A stretch of 64,000 bases of DNA from Antiquaquibacter metalliresistens (GTDB taxonomy: Bacteria; Actinomycetota; Actinomycetes; Actinomycetales; Microbacteriaceae). The notes under the pieces are model-generated. The model saw only the letters and a program-made list of their open reading frames with translations. It was not told the origin of the DNA and searched no databases. The translations under genes were made by a program, and so were the position numbers. The stretch is taken from contig NZ_JARGEM010000008.1 in the NCBI RefSeq assembly GCF_029211225.1, positions 42,192 through 106,191 of the forward strand, in the 5' to 3' direction. Below are positions 37,646 through 46,461 of this stretch, piece after piece. Numbering within the stretch: the stretch's first letter is position 1; each line of letters starts with the position of its first letter.

Positions 37646-37675
37646 AGAGTATGTCTGTTGTCAGACATCAGGCAA
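37646..37675 (-). promoter_or_regulatory. Promoter of the accessory operon
   Basis: On the minus strand, -35 TTGCCT (37675-37670) and -10 TACTCT (37651-37646) with an 18-nt spacer. Transcription would begin near 37639, about 48 nt before the ATG at 37591. The spacer is filled by the palindrome at 37651-37668. Confidence 0.6.
37651..37668. promoter_or_regulatory. GntR/FadR-type operator
   Basis: Inverted repeat ATGTCTG-TTGT-CAGACAT. It contains TTGTCAGACAT, which fits the T-GT---AC-A pattern of FadR-subfamily operators. It lies within the promoter spacer of the catabolic operon and upstream of the divergent regulator gene, so a bound dimer would block the operon and possibly autoregulate. Confidence 0.7.
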
Positions 37676-37747
37676 TCTGGAAGCGCCCAAACGCCCGATC
37701 GGTAACAAGTTATTTACATCCGAGCCGCGCGACGGTGCGCGTGTACG

Positions 37748-38512
37748 ATGACCCACGTGGCTGAGCTGACGGACGACCGGGATCGCCGAGCCCTGCCGGA
37801 CCTGATCGCAGAACGGCTGATCGCCGCCGTGAGCGACGGCACCCTCCAGCCCGGCGAACAGCTGCCGATCGAGACCGAACTGGCCCGTCAGATGGGCGTC
37901 GGCCGCACGTCGCTCCGCGAAGCGATCCAGAAGTTGCGGGCCATGGGCGTCGTCGAGGTGCGCAAGGGACTGGGCACGTTCGTCGTCGACAGCACCCGCA
38001 TGGAACCGGTGCATTCGTTCGTCAAGTGGAGCGCGGACAACGAGTTCGAGGTCACCGAGCTGTTCGAGGCGAGGATGTCGCTCGAAACCACCGCGGCGAG
38101 TCTCGCCGCCCAACGTGCCGATCGCGACGACCTGCAGCGCCTGGAGCAGGCGGCCGCCCGGCACCAGATCGCCACCGACATCGAGGAACTCATCGCCAGC
38201 GACGAGGCCTTCCATCAGGAGCTCGTCAGCTGCTCCCACAACTCGCTGATCGCGCGGCTCTACTCGCTACTGGTGCCGGGGCTTCGGGAGTTCCGCCGGA
38301 TGTCGCTGGCCATCCCGGCCTCCGCGAACCGGTCCAGCGTCAGTCACTTCGACATCGTCGCCGCGATCTCGTCTGGGGATTCCGTGCAGAGCAGACGGGC
38401 GACCGTTCGCCACCTGCTTCCGCTCTATGCCGCGGTCACCAGCGCCGCGAACAGCGCAGCCGCAGGGGACCGACGGGATCGGGCCGACAACCGCGTGCTC
38501 TTCATGGACTGA
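37748..38512 (+). CDS. GntR-family (FadR/FCD) transcriptional regulator
   Basis: Encodes 254 residues from ATG 37748. The N-terminal winged helix (about 12-78) has the GntR pattern LIAERLIAAVSDGTLQPGEQLPIE and GVGRTSLREAIQKLRAMGVVEV with GTFV. The C-terminal all-helical FCD ligand domain (about 95-235) has the helix pattern LFEARMSLETTAASLAA and DEAFHQELVSCSHN, with the Asp/His positions that often bind a metal ion and carboxylate ligand. It is divergent from the ten-gene operon, with an operator-like palindrome between them; it most likely represses uptake and catabolism until an acidic intermediate binds. Its 3' end overlaps the convergent flavin reductase gene by 11 nt. Confidence 0.92.
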   Translation: MTHVAELTDDRDRRALPDLIAERLIAAVSDGTLQPGEQLPIETELARQMGVGRTSLREAIQKLRAMGVVEVRKGLGTFVVDSTRMEPVHSFVKWSADNEFEVTELFEARMSLETTAASLAAQRADRDDLQRLEQAAARHQIATDIEELIASDEAFHQELVSCSHNSLIARLYSLLVPGLREFRRMSLAIPASANRSSVSHFDIVAAISSGDSVQSRRATVRHLLPLYAAVTSAANSAAAGDRRDRADNRVLFMD

Positions 38513-39014
38513 GCAGCCCGGTCGGCCGCATGTAGGTGCGCTCGTGGTACAGCAGCGCCTCGTCCTCGGGTCCGAGGGCTCCGTCGACGATCTCGACGAT
38601 CACGACGGCGTTGTCGTGCACCTCGCGCACGTCGACGATGCGACCGAGCATCCAGGCCGTGACGCCCTCGAGCACCGGAACGCCGAACGGCCCAGGATGC
38701 CAGTGGTCGCCCGCGAACCGCTCGGCGTGGTCCGCTGCCATGCGTTCGGCCAGGTGCCGCGTGTTCGGCCCGAGCGTGTGGATGGCCACATGGTTGCCGA
38801 TCGTCATGGCCGGCCATGCGCTGGAGACGCGAGCCATGTTGAAGGTGGCCAGCGGGGGCACGGCCGCGAGCGAGGCGAGCGAGGTCGCGGTGAAGCCCGC
38901 GGGTGTGCCATCCGGCAGCAGGCTCGTGACGATCGCGACCCCGGCGGCGTGGCGGCGGAAGGTGCGTTTGAAGGCGTCGAGGCCGTCGATCGGGATGTTC
39001 GGTTGTTCAGGCAT
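38502..39014 (-). CDS. Flavin reductase-like FMN-binding protein
   Basis: Encodes 170 residues from ATG 39014. The flavin reductase domain (about 12-160) begins [22 protein letters not shown], continues [24 protein letters not shown], which contacts FMN phosphate, and has TWHPG-like [16 protein letters not shown] plus [11 protein letters not shown]. Such proteins provide reduced flavin to two-component monooxygenases or reduce flavin directly. No monooxygenase large subunit is seen nearby. It sits between the GntR regulator (11-nt convergent overlap) and hisD (divergent), so it may belong functionally to the accessory block. Partner unknown. Confidence 0.85.
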   Translation of the reverse strand: MPEQPNIPIDGLDAFKRTFRRHAAGVAIVTSLLPDGTPAGFTATSLASLAAVPPLATFNMARVSSAWPAMTIGNHVAIHTLGPNTRHLAERMAADHAERFAGDHWHPGPFGVPVLEGVTAWMLGRIVDVREVHDNAVVIVEIVDGALGPEDEALLYHERTYMRPTGLLSP

Positions 39015-39073
39015 GGCTCTGGCTTCAAGTGTGGAGCATGGCCGCGGTATTCCCCCCGTAGCATGGTCGAGCG

Positions 39074-40381
39074 ATGATGAAGACGATCGATCTGCGCGGA
39101 GCGCAGCCCACGCGCAGCGAACTCGCCACCCTGGTGCCGCGGGCGGCGATGGATGTCGCCGCGGCATCCGAGGCCGCTCGCGACCTCATCGACGATGTGC
39201 GCGCCCGCGGCGAACTCGCCCTGCTCGACCAGGCCGAGCGCCTCGACGGCGTGCGACCGACGCACGTGCGCATTCATGCCGACGCGGTCTCCGCGGCCGT
39301 GCGCACCCTCGACCCCGCGGTGCGCGACGCGCTCGAGGAGGCGATCTCGCGGGTTCGCACCGCGTCCCAGGCGCAGGTGCCGACGGGGGGCGTCACGCAG
39401 CTCGCCGGGGGAGCGCAGGTGATCCAGCGCTGGCAGCCCGTCGGCCGGGTCGGCTTCTACGTGCCCGGCGGCAAGGCCGTCTACCCGTCGAGCGTCGTGA
39501 TGAACGTCGTGCCGGCGCAGGTCGCGGGCGTCGCCTCGGTGGCGCTCGCCTCGCCCGCGCAGCGCGCCTTCGACGGCTCCGTGCACCCGACGATCCTCGC
39601 CGCGGCCGGACTGCTCGGCGTCGACGAGGTCTACGCGATGGGTGGCGCGGGCGCCATCGGCGCCTTCGCGTACGGCGTGCCGTCGATGGGCCTCGACGCC
39701 GTCGACGTCATCACCGGTCCCGGCAACGTCTACGTCGCCGCGGCGAAGCGGCTCGTGCGTGGTGCTGCGGGCATCGATGCGGAGGCGGGGCCGACCGAGA
39801 TCCTCGTGATCGCGGATGCCGCGGCATCCCCGCACCTCGTCGCCGTCGACCTCATCAGCCAGGCCGAGCACGACGAGCTCGCCGCCGCGGTGCTCGTCAC
39901 GGACTCCGCAGAACTCGCGGAGGCCGTCGTCGCCGAGGTCGCGCGCATCGCCCCGACCGCCCGCCACGCGGACCGGGTTCGCGCCGCGCTCGAGGGGGAG
40001 CAGTCCGCCGTGGTGATCGTGAACGATATCGTCGCCGCCGCGGCGTTCAGCAACGCCTACGGACCGGAGCACCTCGAGATCCAGACCGCCGAACCCGGTG
40101 CGGTGCTCGATCTGATCGACAACGCCGGTGCGATCTTCCTCGGAGCGGATTCACCCGTGAGCCTCGGCGACTATCTCGCCGGATCGAACCACGTGCTGCC
40201 GACCGGCGGTCAGTCACGGTTCGCCCCGGGACTCGGCGCGTACACGTTCCTGAGGCCGCAGCAGGTGATCAACTACACCCACGAGGCGCTCGAGGCGGTC
40301 GAGGCGCGCATCGTGGCCCTCAGCGCCGCCGAAGACCTGCCCGCGCACGGGGCGGCCGTCACCGCACGCTTCGAGGGTTAG
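39074..40381 (+). CDS. hisD: Histidinol dehydrogenase HisD
   Basis: Encodes 435 residues from ATG 39074 (the next codon is also ATG). HisD oxidises L-histidinol to histidine in two NAD-dependent steps using a zinc ion. Signatures: [50 protein letters not shown], the zinc-site SQAEHDE and GPEHLEI. It is cytoplasmic. No other his genes are adjacent, so it is separated from the main his operon. A TAGCAT hexamer ends 9 nt before the ATG and no ribosome binding site is seen, suggesting a leaderless transcript. nrdR follows 20 nt downstream. Confidence 0.96.
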   Translation: MMKTIDLRGAQPTRSELATLVPRAAMDVAAASEAARDLIDDVRARGELALLDQAERLDGVRPTHVRIHADAVSAAVRTLDPAVRDALEEAISRVRTASQAQVPTGGVTQLAGGAQVIQRWQPVGRVGFYVPGGKAVYPSSVVMNVVPAQVAGVASVALASPAQRAFDGSVHPTILAAAGLLGVDEVYAMGGAGAIGAFAYGVPSMGLDAVDVITGPGNVYVAAAKRLVRGAAGIDAEAGPTEILVIADAAASPHLVAVDLISQAEHDELAAAVLVTDSAELAEAVVAEVARIAPTARHADRVRAALEGEQSAVVIVNDIVAAAAFSNAYGPEHLEIQTAEPGAVLDLIDNAGAIFLGADSPVSLGDYLAGSNHVLPTGGQSRFAPGLGAYTFLRPQQVINYTHEALEAVEARIVALSAAEDLPAHGAAVTARFEG

Positions 40382-40401
40382 CCGCGTATCCTGGGTGCAC
40401 C

Positions 40402-40875
40402 ATGTTCTGCCCCTTCTGCCGGCACCCTGACAGCCGCGTCATCGACTCGAGGACGAGCGACGACGGCCTGTCCATTCGCCGTCGCCGCCAGTGCCCGGAA
40501 TGCGGGCGGCGTTTCTCCACGACCGAGACCGCGAGCCTGAGCGTCATCAAGCGCAACGGCGTCGTCGAGCCGTTCAGCCGGGAGAAGATCGTCACCGGCG
40601 TGCGCAAGGCCTGCCAGGGCCGACCGGTCACCGACACCGATCTGGCGATCCTGGCCCAGAAGGTCGAGGAGACCATCCGGGCCACCGGCGCCGCCCAGGT
40701 GGAGGCGAACGAGATCGGCCTGGCCATCCTCGGGCCGCTGCGCGAACTCGACGAGGTCGCCTATCTGCGGTTCGCGAGTGTCTACCAGGCGTTCGACTCC
40801 CTCGAGGACTTCGAGACCGCGATCACGCTGCTGCGCGTCGACCATCAGGCGGCCGAGGAGCCCGCGGACCGCTAG
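40402..40875 (+). CDS. nrdR: Ribonucleotide reductase repressor NrdR
   Basis: Encodes 157 residues from ATG 40402. An N-terminal zinc ribbon with CPFC (residues 3-6) and CPECGRRF (31-38) precedes an ATP-cone domain (about 46-136) starting [16 protein letters not shown]. NrdR senses dATP/ATP through the cone and represses nrd operons at NrdR boxes. It has an acidic C-terminal extension ending EEPADR. A TATCCT hexamer lies 9 nt before the start. It is usually near lexA or dnaE in actinobacteria; here it is between hisD and pyrD. Confidence 0.96.
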   Translation: MFCPFCRHPDSRVIDSRTSDDGLSIRRRRQCPECGRRFSTTETASLSVIKRNGVVEPFSREKIVTGVRKACQGRPVTDTDLAILAQKVEETIRATGAAQVEANEIGLAILGPLRELDEVAYLRFASVYQAFDSLEDFETAITLLRVDHQAAEEPADR

Positions 40876-40888
40876 CCTGGGTTGCGGC

Positions 40889-41905
40889 ATGTATCCGCTC
40901 ATCTTCCGCCTCGTCCTCGCACGCCTCGATGCCGAGCGGGCGCACCGCCTCGGGTACGCCGTGATCCGGGTGCTCCCCGGCATCCTCCGGCCCTTCACAC
41001 GACCGGATGCCGCGCTGCGGGTCACCGCGCTGGGCCGCACGTTCGACTCGCCCTTCGGCGTCGCCGCGGGTTTCGACAAGGAGGGCGCCGCCATCCGCGG
41101 ACTCGGTGTGCTCGGCTTCGGGCACGTCGAGGTGGGCACGATCACGGCGCTCGCCCAGCCCGGCAATCCGCGCCCTCGGCTGTTCCGGCTGATCCCGGAC
41201 CGGGCGGTCATCAACCGCATGGGCTTCAACAACCACGGTGCGCAGGCCGCCGCCCGCGTCATCGCGAAGGCGATCACGAGGCGCAGGCGTCCGGTCGTCG
41301 GCGTCAACATCGGCAAGTCCCGCGCCGTCGAGGTGGATGACGCGACCGCCGACTACCTCGCCAGCACCAGGCTGTTGGCACCGCTCGCCGACTATCTCGT
41401 GGTCAACGTCAGCTCCCCGAACACCCCCGGTCTGCGCGGACTGCAGGAACTGGATCGACTCGCGCCGCTGCTGGCCGCGGTCAAGGCCGCCGCCGGCACG
41501 ACACCCGTGCTCGTCAAGATCGCGCCCGATCTCACGGATGACCAGGCCAGGCGCATCGCGCAACTCGCGGCCGCGCAGCTCGACGGCATCATCGCCACGA
41601 ACACGACCCTCTCCCGTGAGGGTCTCGCCACGCCGACGGAGGTGGTCGAGGCGGCGGGTGCGGGCGGCCTCTCGGGGCCGCCCCTCGCGGCGCGGTCCCT
41701 CGAACTGCTGAGCCTTATCCGCTCCGTCGTGCCGAGCGGGTTCTGCGTCATCTCGGTGGGTGGTGTGGAGACCGCTGCCGACGTGCAGGAACGGTTGGAT
41801 GCCGGCGCGACACTCGTGCAGGGATACACGGCGTTCCTCTACCGCGGGCCCCTCTGGGCTCGGCAGATCAACCGCGGACTCACTCGTATCGCAGCGAATC
41901 GATAG
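40889..41905 (+). CDS. pyrD: Dihydroorotate dehydrogenase (quinone), class 2
   Basis: Encodes 338 residues from ATG 40889. The N-terminal helices (residues 1-35) mark the class 2, membrane-associated, quinone-linked form. FMN barrel signatures: VAAGFDKEGAAIRGLG, GHVEVGTITALAQPGNPRPR, INRMGFNN, VNVSSPNTPGLR with the catalytic Ser in the active-site loop, NTTLSREG, SGPPLAARSLELL and ISVGGVETAADV. It oxidises dihydroorotate to orotate in pyrimidine synthesis. The 3' end overlaps the convergent ABC permease gene by 26 nt. TAGCCT lies 10 nt before the ATG. Confidence 0.95.
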   Translation: MYPLIFRLVLARLDAERAHRLGYAVIRVLPGILRPFTRPDAALRVTALGRTFDSPFGVAAGFDKEGAAIRGLGVLGFGHVEVGTITALAQPGNPRPRLFRLIPDRAVINRMGFNNHGAQAAARVIAKAITRRRRPVVGVNIGKSRAVEVDDATADYLASTRLLAPLADYLVVNVSSPNTPGLRGLQELDRLAPLLAAVKAAAGTTPVLVKIAPDLTDDQARRIAQLAAAQLDGIIATNTTLSREGLATPTEVVEAAGAGGLSGPPLAARSLELLSLIRSVVPSGFCVISVGGVETAADVQERLDAGATLVQGYTAFLYRGPLWARQINRGLTRIAANR

Positions 41906-43175
41906 GGCTTTGACGCGCCGCGCGTGAGGCCGGCAGCACCGCGGCGAGGAACGCGATCCCCATCACCAGCAGCAGCACCGAGGCGATCGCCGCGGGGGAG
42001 AAGGCCAGGAGCTGCAGACCAGCGAGGTCCTGCAGCAGACCCCGGGCGAGCACGCCGCTGATCACGCCGCCGACGAGCATGGCCACGCCGGCACCGATCG
42101 CGCTGCCCAGGAATCCGATGAACACGGCCTCGGTGCTGAAGAGCGCGAAGATCCGTGGCCCGCTCATGCCCATCGCCTTCATGAGCCCGATCTCGCGGGT
42201 GCGTTCCTGCACGCTCATGAGCAGCGTGTTGATGATGCCGAACCCGGCCGCCAGCAGCGCGATCACAGCGAAGGCGTTGAGCACCAGGATGATGCCGTCG
42301 ATGACGGACTGGAACGTGCCGATCTGATCGGCGACCGTCGTGCCCGAGTAGCCCGCATCCACGAGCGCGGCCTTGATCGCCGCGATCTGCGCGTCGGTCG
42401 AGTCCGGATCGAACCGTGCCGTCGCACTGGCGTACTCGGAGACCGTGTCAACCGGCGCCCCGACGTTCTGCGCATCGACGATCGCCGACCTGAGCGCCTC
42501 GTTGAGACTCGGGTTCGCCCCGAGCAGCGTCGGTTCCTGCACGCCCACGATCGTGGCCTCGATCGTGCTCTGTTCCCGCAGCGCGTTCGTGACGCCGATC
42601 GTGACCGGCGCTCCGATTACGTCGTCGTTCGAATCGAAGCCGAGCGATTCGACGTAGGTCGTCGGCACGATGATCTGCCGGTCGTCCGGCGCGTCGTCGA
42701 ACAGCGCCCCGGCGGCGAGTTCGATGCGCGCGCCGTCGCCGAGCGGGCTGACGGTGAGCACGAACTTGTCGCCGTTCGCCGCCTGAATGTAGTCGGGGCG
42801 CACCGCGACACGGGGTTCGACGGACTCGATGCCGTCGACCTCGGCGATCCGGTCGAGGTCGGCGTCGGTCAGCGCGAGCACCGTCGCGCCGGGCGCGCCG
42901 GTGTTGCTCGGTATCTCGGATGCGCCGCCCTCCTGGTAGGGCGCGGGGCCTTCGGTGTCGTCGCGAGCCTCGACCGGCTTCGTCACGGTCATCACATCCG
43001 GCGCACCGATCGACGCGACCTGGCTGTCGATGTAGTCGTTGATGCCCGTGCCCAGCCCGTTGGTGATGGTGAGCGTGAACGCGCCGATGAAGATCGCGAT
43101 GACCGTCAGCGTGGTGCGCAACCGACTGCGGAACGAGTTGCCGATCGTGGTCGCGACGATGTCGATCGCCCTCAT
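41880..43175 (-). CDS. MacB/FtsX-type ABC transporter permease
   Basis: Encodes 431 residues from ATG 43175. Topology is one N-terminal helix (about 20-42), a large extracytoplasmic MacB-like domain (about 45-280), then three C-terminal helices (about 285-420), the mechanotransmission layout of MacB/LolCE/FtsX proteins. The N-terminal RAIDIVATTIGNSFRSRLRTTLTVIAIFIG and the C-terminal VQERTREIGLMKAMGMSGP are typical. It pairs with the ATPase whose stop overlaps its start (ATGA). The pair probably exports or extracts a lipophilic compound or peptide, or signals across the membrane. The substrate is unknown. Confidence 0.88.
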   Translation of the reverse strand: MRAIDIVATTIGNSFRSRLRTTLTVIAIFIGAFTLTITNGLGTGINDYIDSQVASIGAPDVMTVTKPVEARDDTEGPAPYQEGGASEIPSNTGAPGATVLALTDADLDRIAEVDGIESVEPRVAVRPDYIQAANGDKFVLTVSPLGDGARIELAAGALFDDAPDDRQIIVPTTYVESLGFDSNDDVIGAPVTIGVTNALREQSTIEATIVGVQEPTLLGANPSLNEALRSAIVDAQNVGAPVDTVSEYASATARFDPDSTDAQIAAIKAALVDAGYSGTTVADQIGTFQSVIDGIILVLNAFAVIALLAAGFGIINTLLMSVQERTREIGLMKAMGMSGPRIFALFSTEAVFIGFLGSAIGAGVAMLVGGVISGVLARGLLQDLAGLQLLAFSPAAIASVLLLVMGIAFLAAVLPASRAARQSPIDSLRYE

Positions 43176-43876
43176 GCTTCGACCGTCGTCTCGGCCAGAG
43201 TGTCGACGATGAGGCCGTCCCGGAGATAGATCCTGCGGTCCGCTCGCGAGGCGAGTTCCTCGTCATGGGTGACGAGCACGAGCGTGATGCCCTGCTCGCG
43301 ATTGAGCGAGAACAGCAGGTCCTCGACGATCGCGCCGGTCGCGGAGTCGAGGTTGCCCGTCGGCTCGTCCGCGAAGATGATCCTCGGCTCGTTCACGATC
43401 GCGCGCGCGATGACGACCCGCTGCTTCTGGCCGCCCGAGAGGTCGGTAGCGCGATTGCGTGACTTGTCGTCCAGTTCGAGCCGCTCGAGCGCTGCATGCG
43501 CTCGACGACGCCGTTCGGCTGCGTGCACACGTCCGATCTTCAGGGGGAGCATGACGTTGTCGAGCACGCTCGTGGAGGCGTTGAGGAAGAACTGTTGGAA
43601 CACGAAGCCGAACGTGCGATTGCGCAGCGTGTTCAGCCTTGCCCCGCGCAGCGATGCCGCGTCGACGCCGTCCACCTGCACCGTGCCGGTGGTGGGGGAA
43701 TCGAGGAGGGCCAGGATGTGCATGAGCGTCGACTTGCCCGATCCGCTCTTGCCCACGATCGCGACGGACTCGCCTTCGCCAATGTCGATCGTCACGCCCT
43801 TGAGCGCGTCGAATGCGCTCGAACCGCTCCCGTACCGCTTGGTCAGCTCTCTCGCGGAGAGCACGCTCGTCGTCAT
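43172..43876 (-). CDS. MacB/LolD-type ABC transporter ATPase
   Basis: Encodes 234 residues from ATG 43876. Walker A is GKSGSGKST, the signature is LSGGQKQR, Walker B is IIFADEPTGNLD and the H-loop is VLVTHDEEL. The sequence FQQFFLNASTSVLDNVMLPL is the Q-loop region of the MacB/LolD/FtsE group. It powers the adjacent permease. The two genes form a two-gene operon; DUF3043 lies 76 nt upstream on the same strand. Confidence 0.92.
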   Translation of the reverse strand: MTTSVLSARELTKRYGSGSSAFDALKGVTIDIGEGESVAIVGKSGSGKSTLMHILALLDSPTTGTVQVDGVDAASLRGARLNTLRNRTFGFVFQQFFLNASTSVLDNVMLPLKIGRVHAAERRRRAHAALERLELDDKSRNRATDLSGGQKQRVVIARAIVNEPRIIFADEPTGNLDSATGAIVEDLLFSLNREQGITLVLVTHDEELASRADRRIYLRDGLIVDTLAETTVEA

Positions 43877-43952
43877 GCTGCCAGTCTGCGCGCCATAGGC
43901 CGCGCGCACAGCCTCCGCGGAGAGCGAGCGGGCTACTCCCTGGGGCGTATCG

Positions 43953-44519
43953 CTATGCCGGGTACTGACCGCGCTTGACTTGCGGCTTCGGCAGGCGCAT
44001 CGCGCGCAACTGCAGTGCGCGCATCGCCGCGTAGAAGCGCACCTTCTCGACCTTGTCCGCCCCGAACTTGGCGGACAGTCGCCGGGTGAGGATGAAGCCG
44101 AGAATGACGACGTCGATCACCGCGATGATGAAGAACGACCACAGGGCGATGATGCCGATCAGCTGCACCTCGGGCTGCGGGAAGAACGTCAGCACGATCA
44201 CACCCAGCATGAGCGGGATGAGCAACTCGCCCACCGAGAAGCGTGCGTCCACATAGTCGCGCACGTAGCGCTTCTGCGGGCCGCGGTCGCGCATCGGGAG
44301 GAACTTCTCCTCGCCGTTGGCCAATCCGATGCGTGCCCGATCGCGCTGCGCCTGCATCGCGGCACGATCGGCCTTGCGCGCGGCGGCGCGATCGTTGGAG
44401 ACGAGCGGGCGCTTGCGCGCCTCCTCCTTCTCCTTGCGCGTGGGAGTCGGGTGGCCCTTGCCCGCGACGGGCTGCTCGGGCGTCTCTGCCGCGGCGGGGC
44501 TCGGAGTTGTCTTGGCCAC
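43953..44519 (-). CDS. DUF3043 membrane protein
   Basis: Encodes 188 residues from GTG 44519, 5 nt after GAGG. The N-terminal half is charged and Pro-rich (PTPTRKEKEEARKRPL), followed by the conserved GEEKFLPMRDRGPQKRYVRDYVDAR and two membrane helices (about 105-125 and 132-152), then a basic tail. This is the pattern of the actinobacterial DUF3043 family, usually encoded near the erpA/ctaC locus. Function unknown. It diverges from the M20 dipeptidase gene, with only 36 nt between the starts. Confidence 0.85.
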   Translation of the reverse strand: MAKTTPSPAAAETPEQPVAGKGHPTPTRKEKEEARKRPLVSNDRAAARKADRAAMQAQRDRARIGLANGEEKFLPMRDRGPQKRYVRDYVDARFSVGELLIPLMLGVIVLTFFPQPEVQLIGIIALWSFFIIAVIDVVILGFILTRRLSAKFGADKVEKVRFYAAMRALQLRAMRLPKPQVKRGQYPA

Positions 44520-44555
44520 AGGTTCCTCGTTCTGTCGGGTCTTAAGATTACCCGC

Positions 44556-45950
44556 ATGACCGAACGCATGCAGTCCTCCCGTCTCGATGCCCTCCGCGAG
44601 GCGGTGCAGGGCGGGCTCCCGGCAGCGATCGCCGATCTGGGGGCGCTCGTGCGCATCCCGTCGGTGTCCTGGGATGGCTTCGACCCCGCCCAGGTCGTCG
44701 CGAGCGCGGAGGCCATCAAGGCGCTCCTCGATGACCTCGGCGTGTTCGATTCGGTCGAGATCGCGACGGCCCCGATCGACGCCGAGCGCACCGGTCAGCC
44801 GGCCCTGCTGGCCACCCGTGCCGCCCGCAACGGCCGGCCGACGATCCTGCTCTATGCGCACCACGACGTTCAGCCGCCCGGACAGACCGACGACTGGGAC
44901 TCGGCCCCCTTCGAACCGACCGTTCGCGGCGATCGCCTCTACGGCAGGGGAGCGGCGGATGACAAGGCCGGCGTCATGGCGCACGTCGCCGCCATCCGCG
45001 CCTTCGTCGAGACCGCCGGGCCCGATTTCGATCTGGGGCTGGTCGCGTTCTTCGAGGGGGAGGAGGAGTTCGGCTCCCGCTCGTTCAAGAACTTCATCAC
45101 GAAGTACCGCGAGCGTCTGGCGTCGGACGTCATCGTCGTCGCCGACTCGGACAACTGGGACGCGCACACGCCGTCGCTCACGGTGGCACTGCGCGGCAAC
45201 GTCGCCTTCAAGCTCACGGTCTCCACGCTCGAGCACGCCTCCCACTCGGGGATGTTCGGCGGCGCGGCACCGGACGCCATGCTCGCCGCGATCCGTCTGC
45301 TCGACACCCTCTGGGCCGAGGACGGGTCCGTCGCCGTCGCGGGCCTGACCAGCCGCGAAGCGCCGACGCCCGACTACACCGAAGAGCGCCTCGCGGAGGA
45401 GGCGGCGCTGATCGACGGCGTGCAGCCGATCGGGCACGGCCCCGTGCTCTCCCGCATGTGGGACCAGCCGGCGATCACCATCACCGGCATCGACGCGCCG
45501 ACCGTGGTCAACGCATCCAACACCCTCATTCCCAAGGTCACTATCAAGGTGAGCGCACGCATCGCACCCGGGCAGAGCGCCGACGAGGCGTTCGCTGCGC
45601 TGGAGCACCACCTGCGGGCGCACGCTCCATTCGGCGCACGAATCGAGATCTCCGACGTGGATCGCGGCAACCCGTTCCTCGTCGACACCTCGGGCTGGGC
45701 CGTCGCGATGGCCAAGGATGCCATGGATCAGGCCTGGGGGACCGCGCCCTACGAGACGGGGATCGGCGGTTCCATCCCGTTCATCTCTGATCTGGTCGAG
45801 GTGTTCCCCGAGGCCCAGATCCTGGTCACCGGCGTCGAGGACCCCGATTCGCGCGCGCACAGCCCGAACGAGTCGTTGCACCTGGGCGTGTTCCAGCGCG
45901 CGATTCTCACCGAGGCCGTGTTGCTCGCACAGTTGAACGACCGAGCGTAA
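44556..45950 (+). CDS. M20 family dipeptidase
   Basis: Encodes 464 residues from ATG 44556. Dizinc peptidase motifs: LLYAHHDVQPPG (HxD), GRGAADDKAGVMAHV (bridging Asp) and FFEGEEEFGSRS (catalytic and metal glutamates), plus the dimerisation domain with HASHSGMFGG. It belongs to the dipeptidase/CNDP-like branch of M20 and acts in the cytoplasm. It differs clearly from the shorter M20 protein in the accessory operon. A TAAGAT hexamer lies 7 nt before the ATG with no ribosome binding site, so a leaderless transcript is likely. erpA begins 9 nt after the stop. Confidence 0.9.
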   Translation: MTERMQSSRLDALREAVQGGLPAAIADLGALVRIPSVSWDGFDPAQVVASAEAIKALLDDLGVFDSVEIATAPIDAERTGQPALLATRAARNGRPTILLYAHHDVQPPGQTDDWDSAPFEPTVRGDRLYGRGAADDKAGVMAHVAAIRAFVETAGPDFDLGLVAFFEGEEEFGSRSFKNFITKYRERLASDVIVVADSDNWDAHTPSLTVALRGNVAFKLTVSTLEHASHSGMFGGAAPDAMLAAIRLLDTLWAEDGSVAVAGLTSREAPTPDYTEERLAEEAALIDGVQPIGHGPVLSRMWDQPAITITGIDAPTVVNASNTLIPKVTIKVSARIAPGQSADEAFAALEHHLRAHAPFGARIEISDVDRGNPFLVDTSGWAVAMAKDAMDQAWGTAPYETGIGGSIPFISDLVEVFPEAQILVTGVEDPDSRAHSPNESLHLGVFQRAILTEAVLLAQLNDRA

Positions 45951-45959
45951 ACTGTCGAC

Positions 45960-46343
45960 ATGACCGATACCGCTGTGGACGCGACTCAGACGCGCACCGA
46001 CACCGCCATCCCCACTCACGGTGTGGGCCTCACGGATGCCGCGGCCGCCAAGGTCAAGAGCCTGCTCAGCCAGGAGGGCCGCGACGACCTGCGACTGCGT
46101 CTGGCCGTTCAGCCGGGTGGATGCTCCGGCCTGATCTACCAGCTCTACTTCGACGAGCGCGCCCTCGAGGGCGACGCGATCGCGGAGTTCGGCGATGGCG
46201 TCGAGGTCGTCGTCGACAAGATGAGCGTGCCGTACCTCGAGGGCGCGAAGATCGACTTCGAGGACACCATCCAGAAGCAGGGCTTCACCATCGACAACCC
46301 CAACGCGCAGGGCAGTTGCGCGTGCGGCGACTCGTTCCACTGA
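45960..46343 (+). CDS. erpA: Iron-sulfur cluster insertion protein, ErpA/HesB family
   Basis: Encodes 127 residues from ATG 45960. The A-type carrier pattern has the three cluster-binding cysteines: QPGGCSGLIYQL (Cys55 region) and the C-terminal SCACGDSF pair. VGLTDAAAAKVKSLL is the conserved N-terminal helix. Such proteins deliver Fe-S clusters to target enzymes; in M. tuberculosis the homologue Rv2204c also lies near ctaC. Here it precedes the ctaC-D-F genes and the Rieske gene is close, which fits. TAAACT lies 6 nt before the ATG, overlapping the upstream stop. A perfect hairpin terminator follows. Confidence 0.93.
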   Translation: MTDTAVDATQTRTDTAIPTHGVGLTDAAAAKVKSLLSQEGRDDLRLRLAVQPGGCSGLIYQLYFDERALEGDAIAEFGDGVEVVVDKMSVPYLEGAKIDFEDTIQKQGFTIDNPNAQGSCACGDSFH

Positions 46344-46370
46344 GTTCGTCGCGGCACAGCCGCACACGAA

Positions 46371-46402
46371 ACGAAGGCGCGCCCCGTGGGGCGCGCCTTC
46401 GT
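46371..46402 (+). terminator. Terminator between erpA and ctaC
   Basis: Perfect 14- to 15-bp stem ACGAAGGCGCGCCCC / GGGGCGCGCCTTCGT with a very short loop, 28 nt after the erpA stop. It isolates the cytochrome oxidase genes from the upstream unit. Confidence 0.88.
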
Positions 46403-46461
46403 CGTTCTCGGCTGGCTATAGACTGGCCAGGAACCAGTTCCATGTTCGCGAGAGGTCACAG

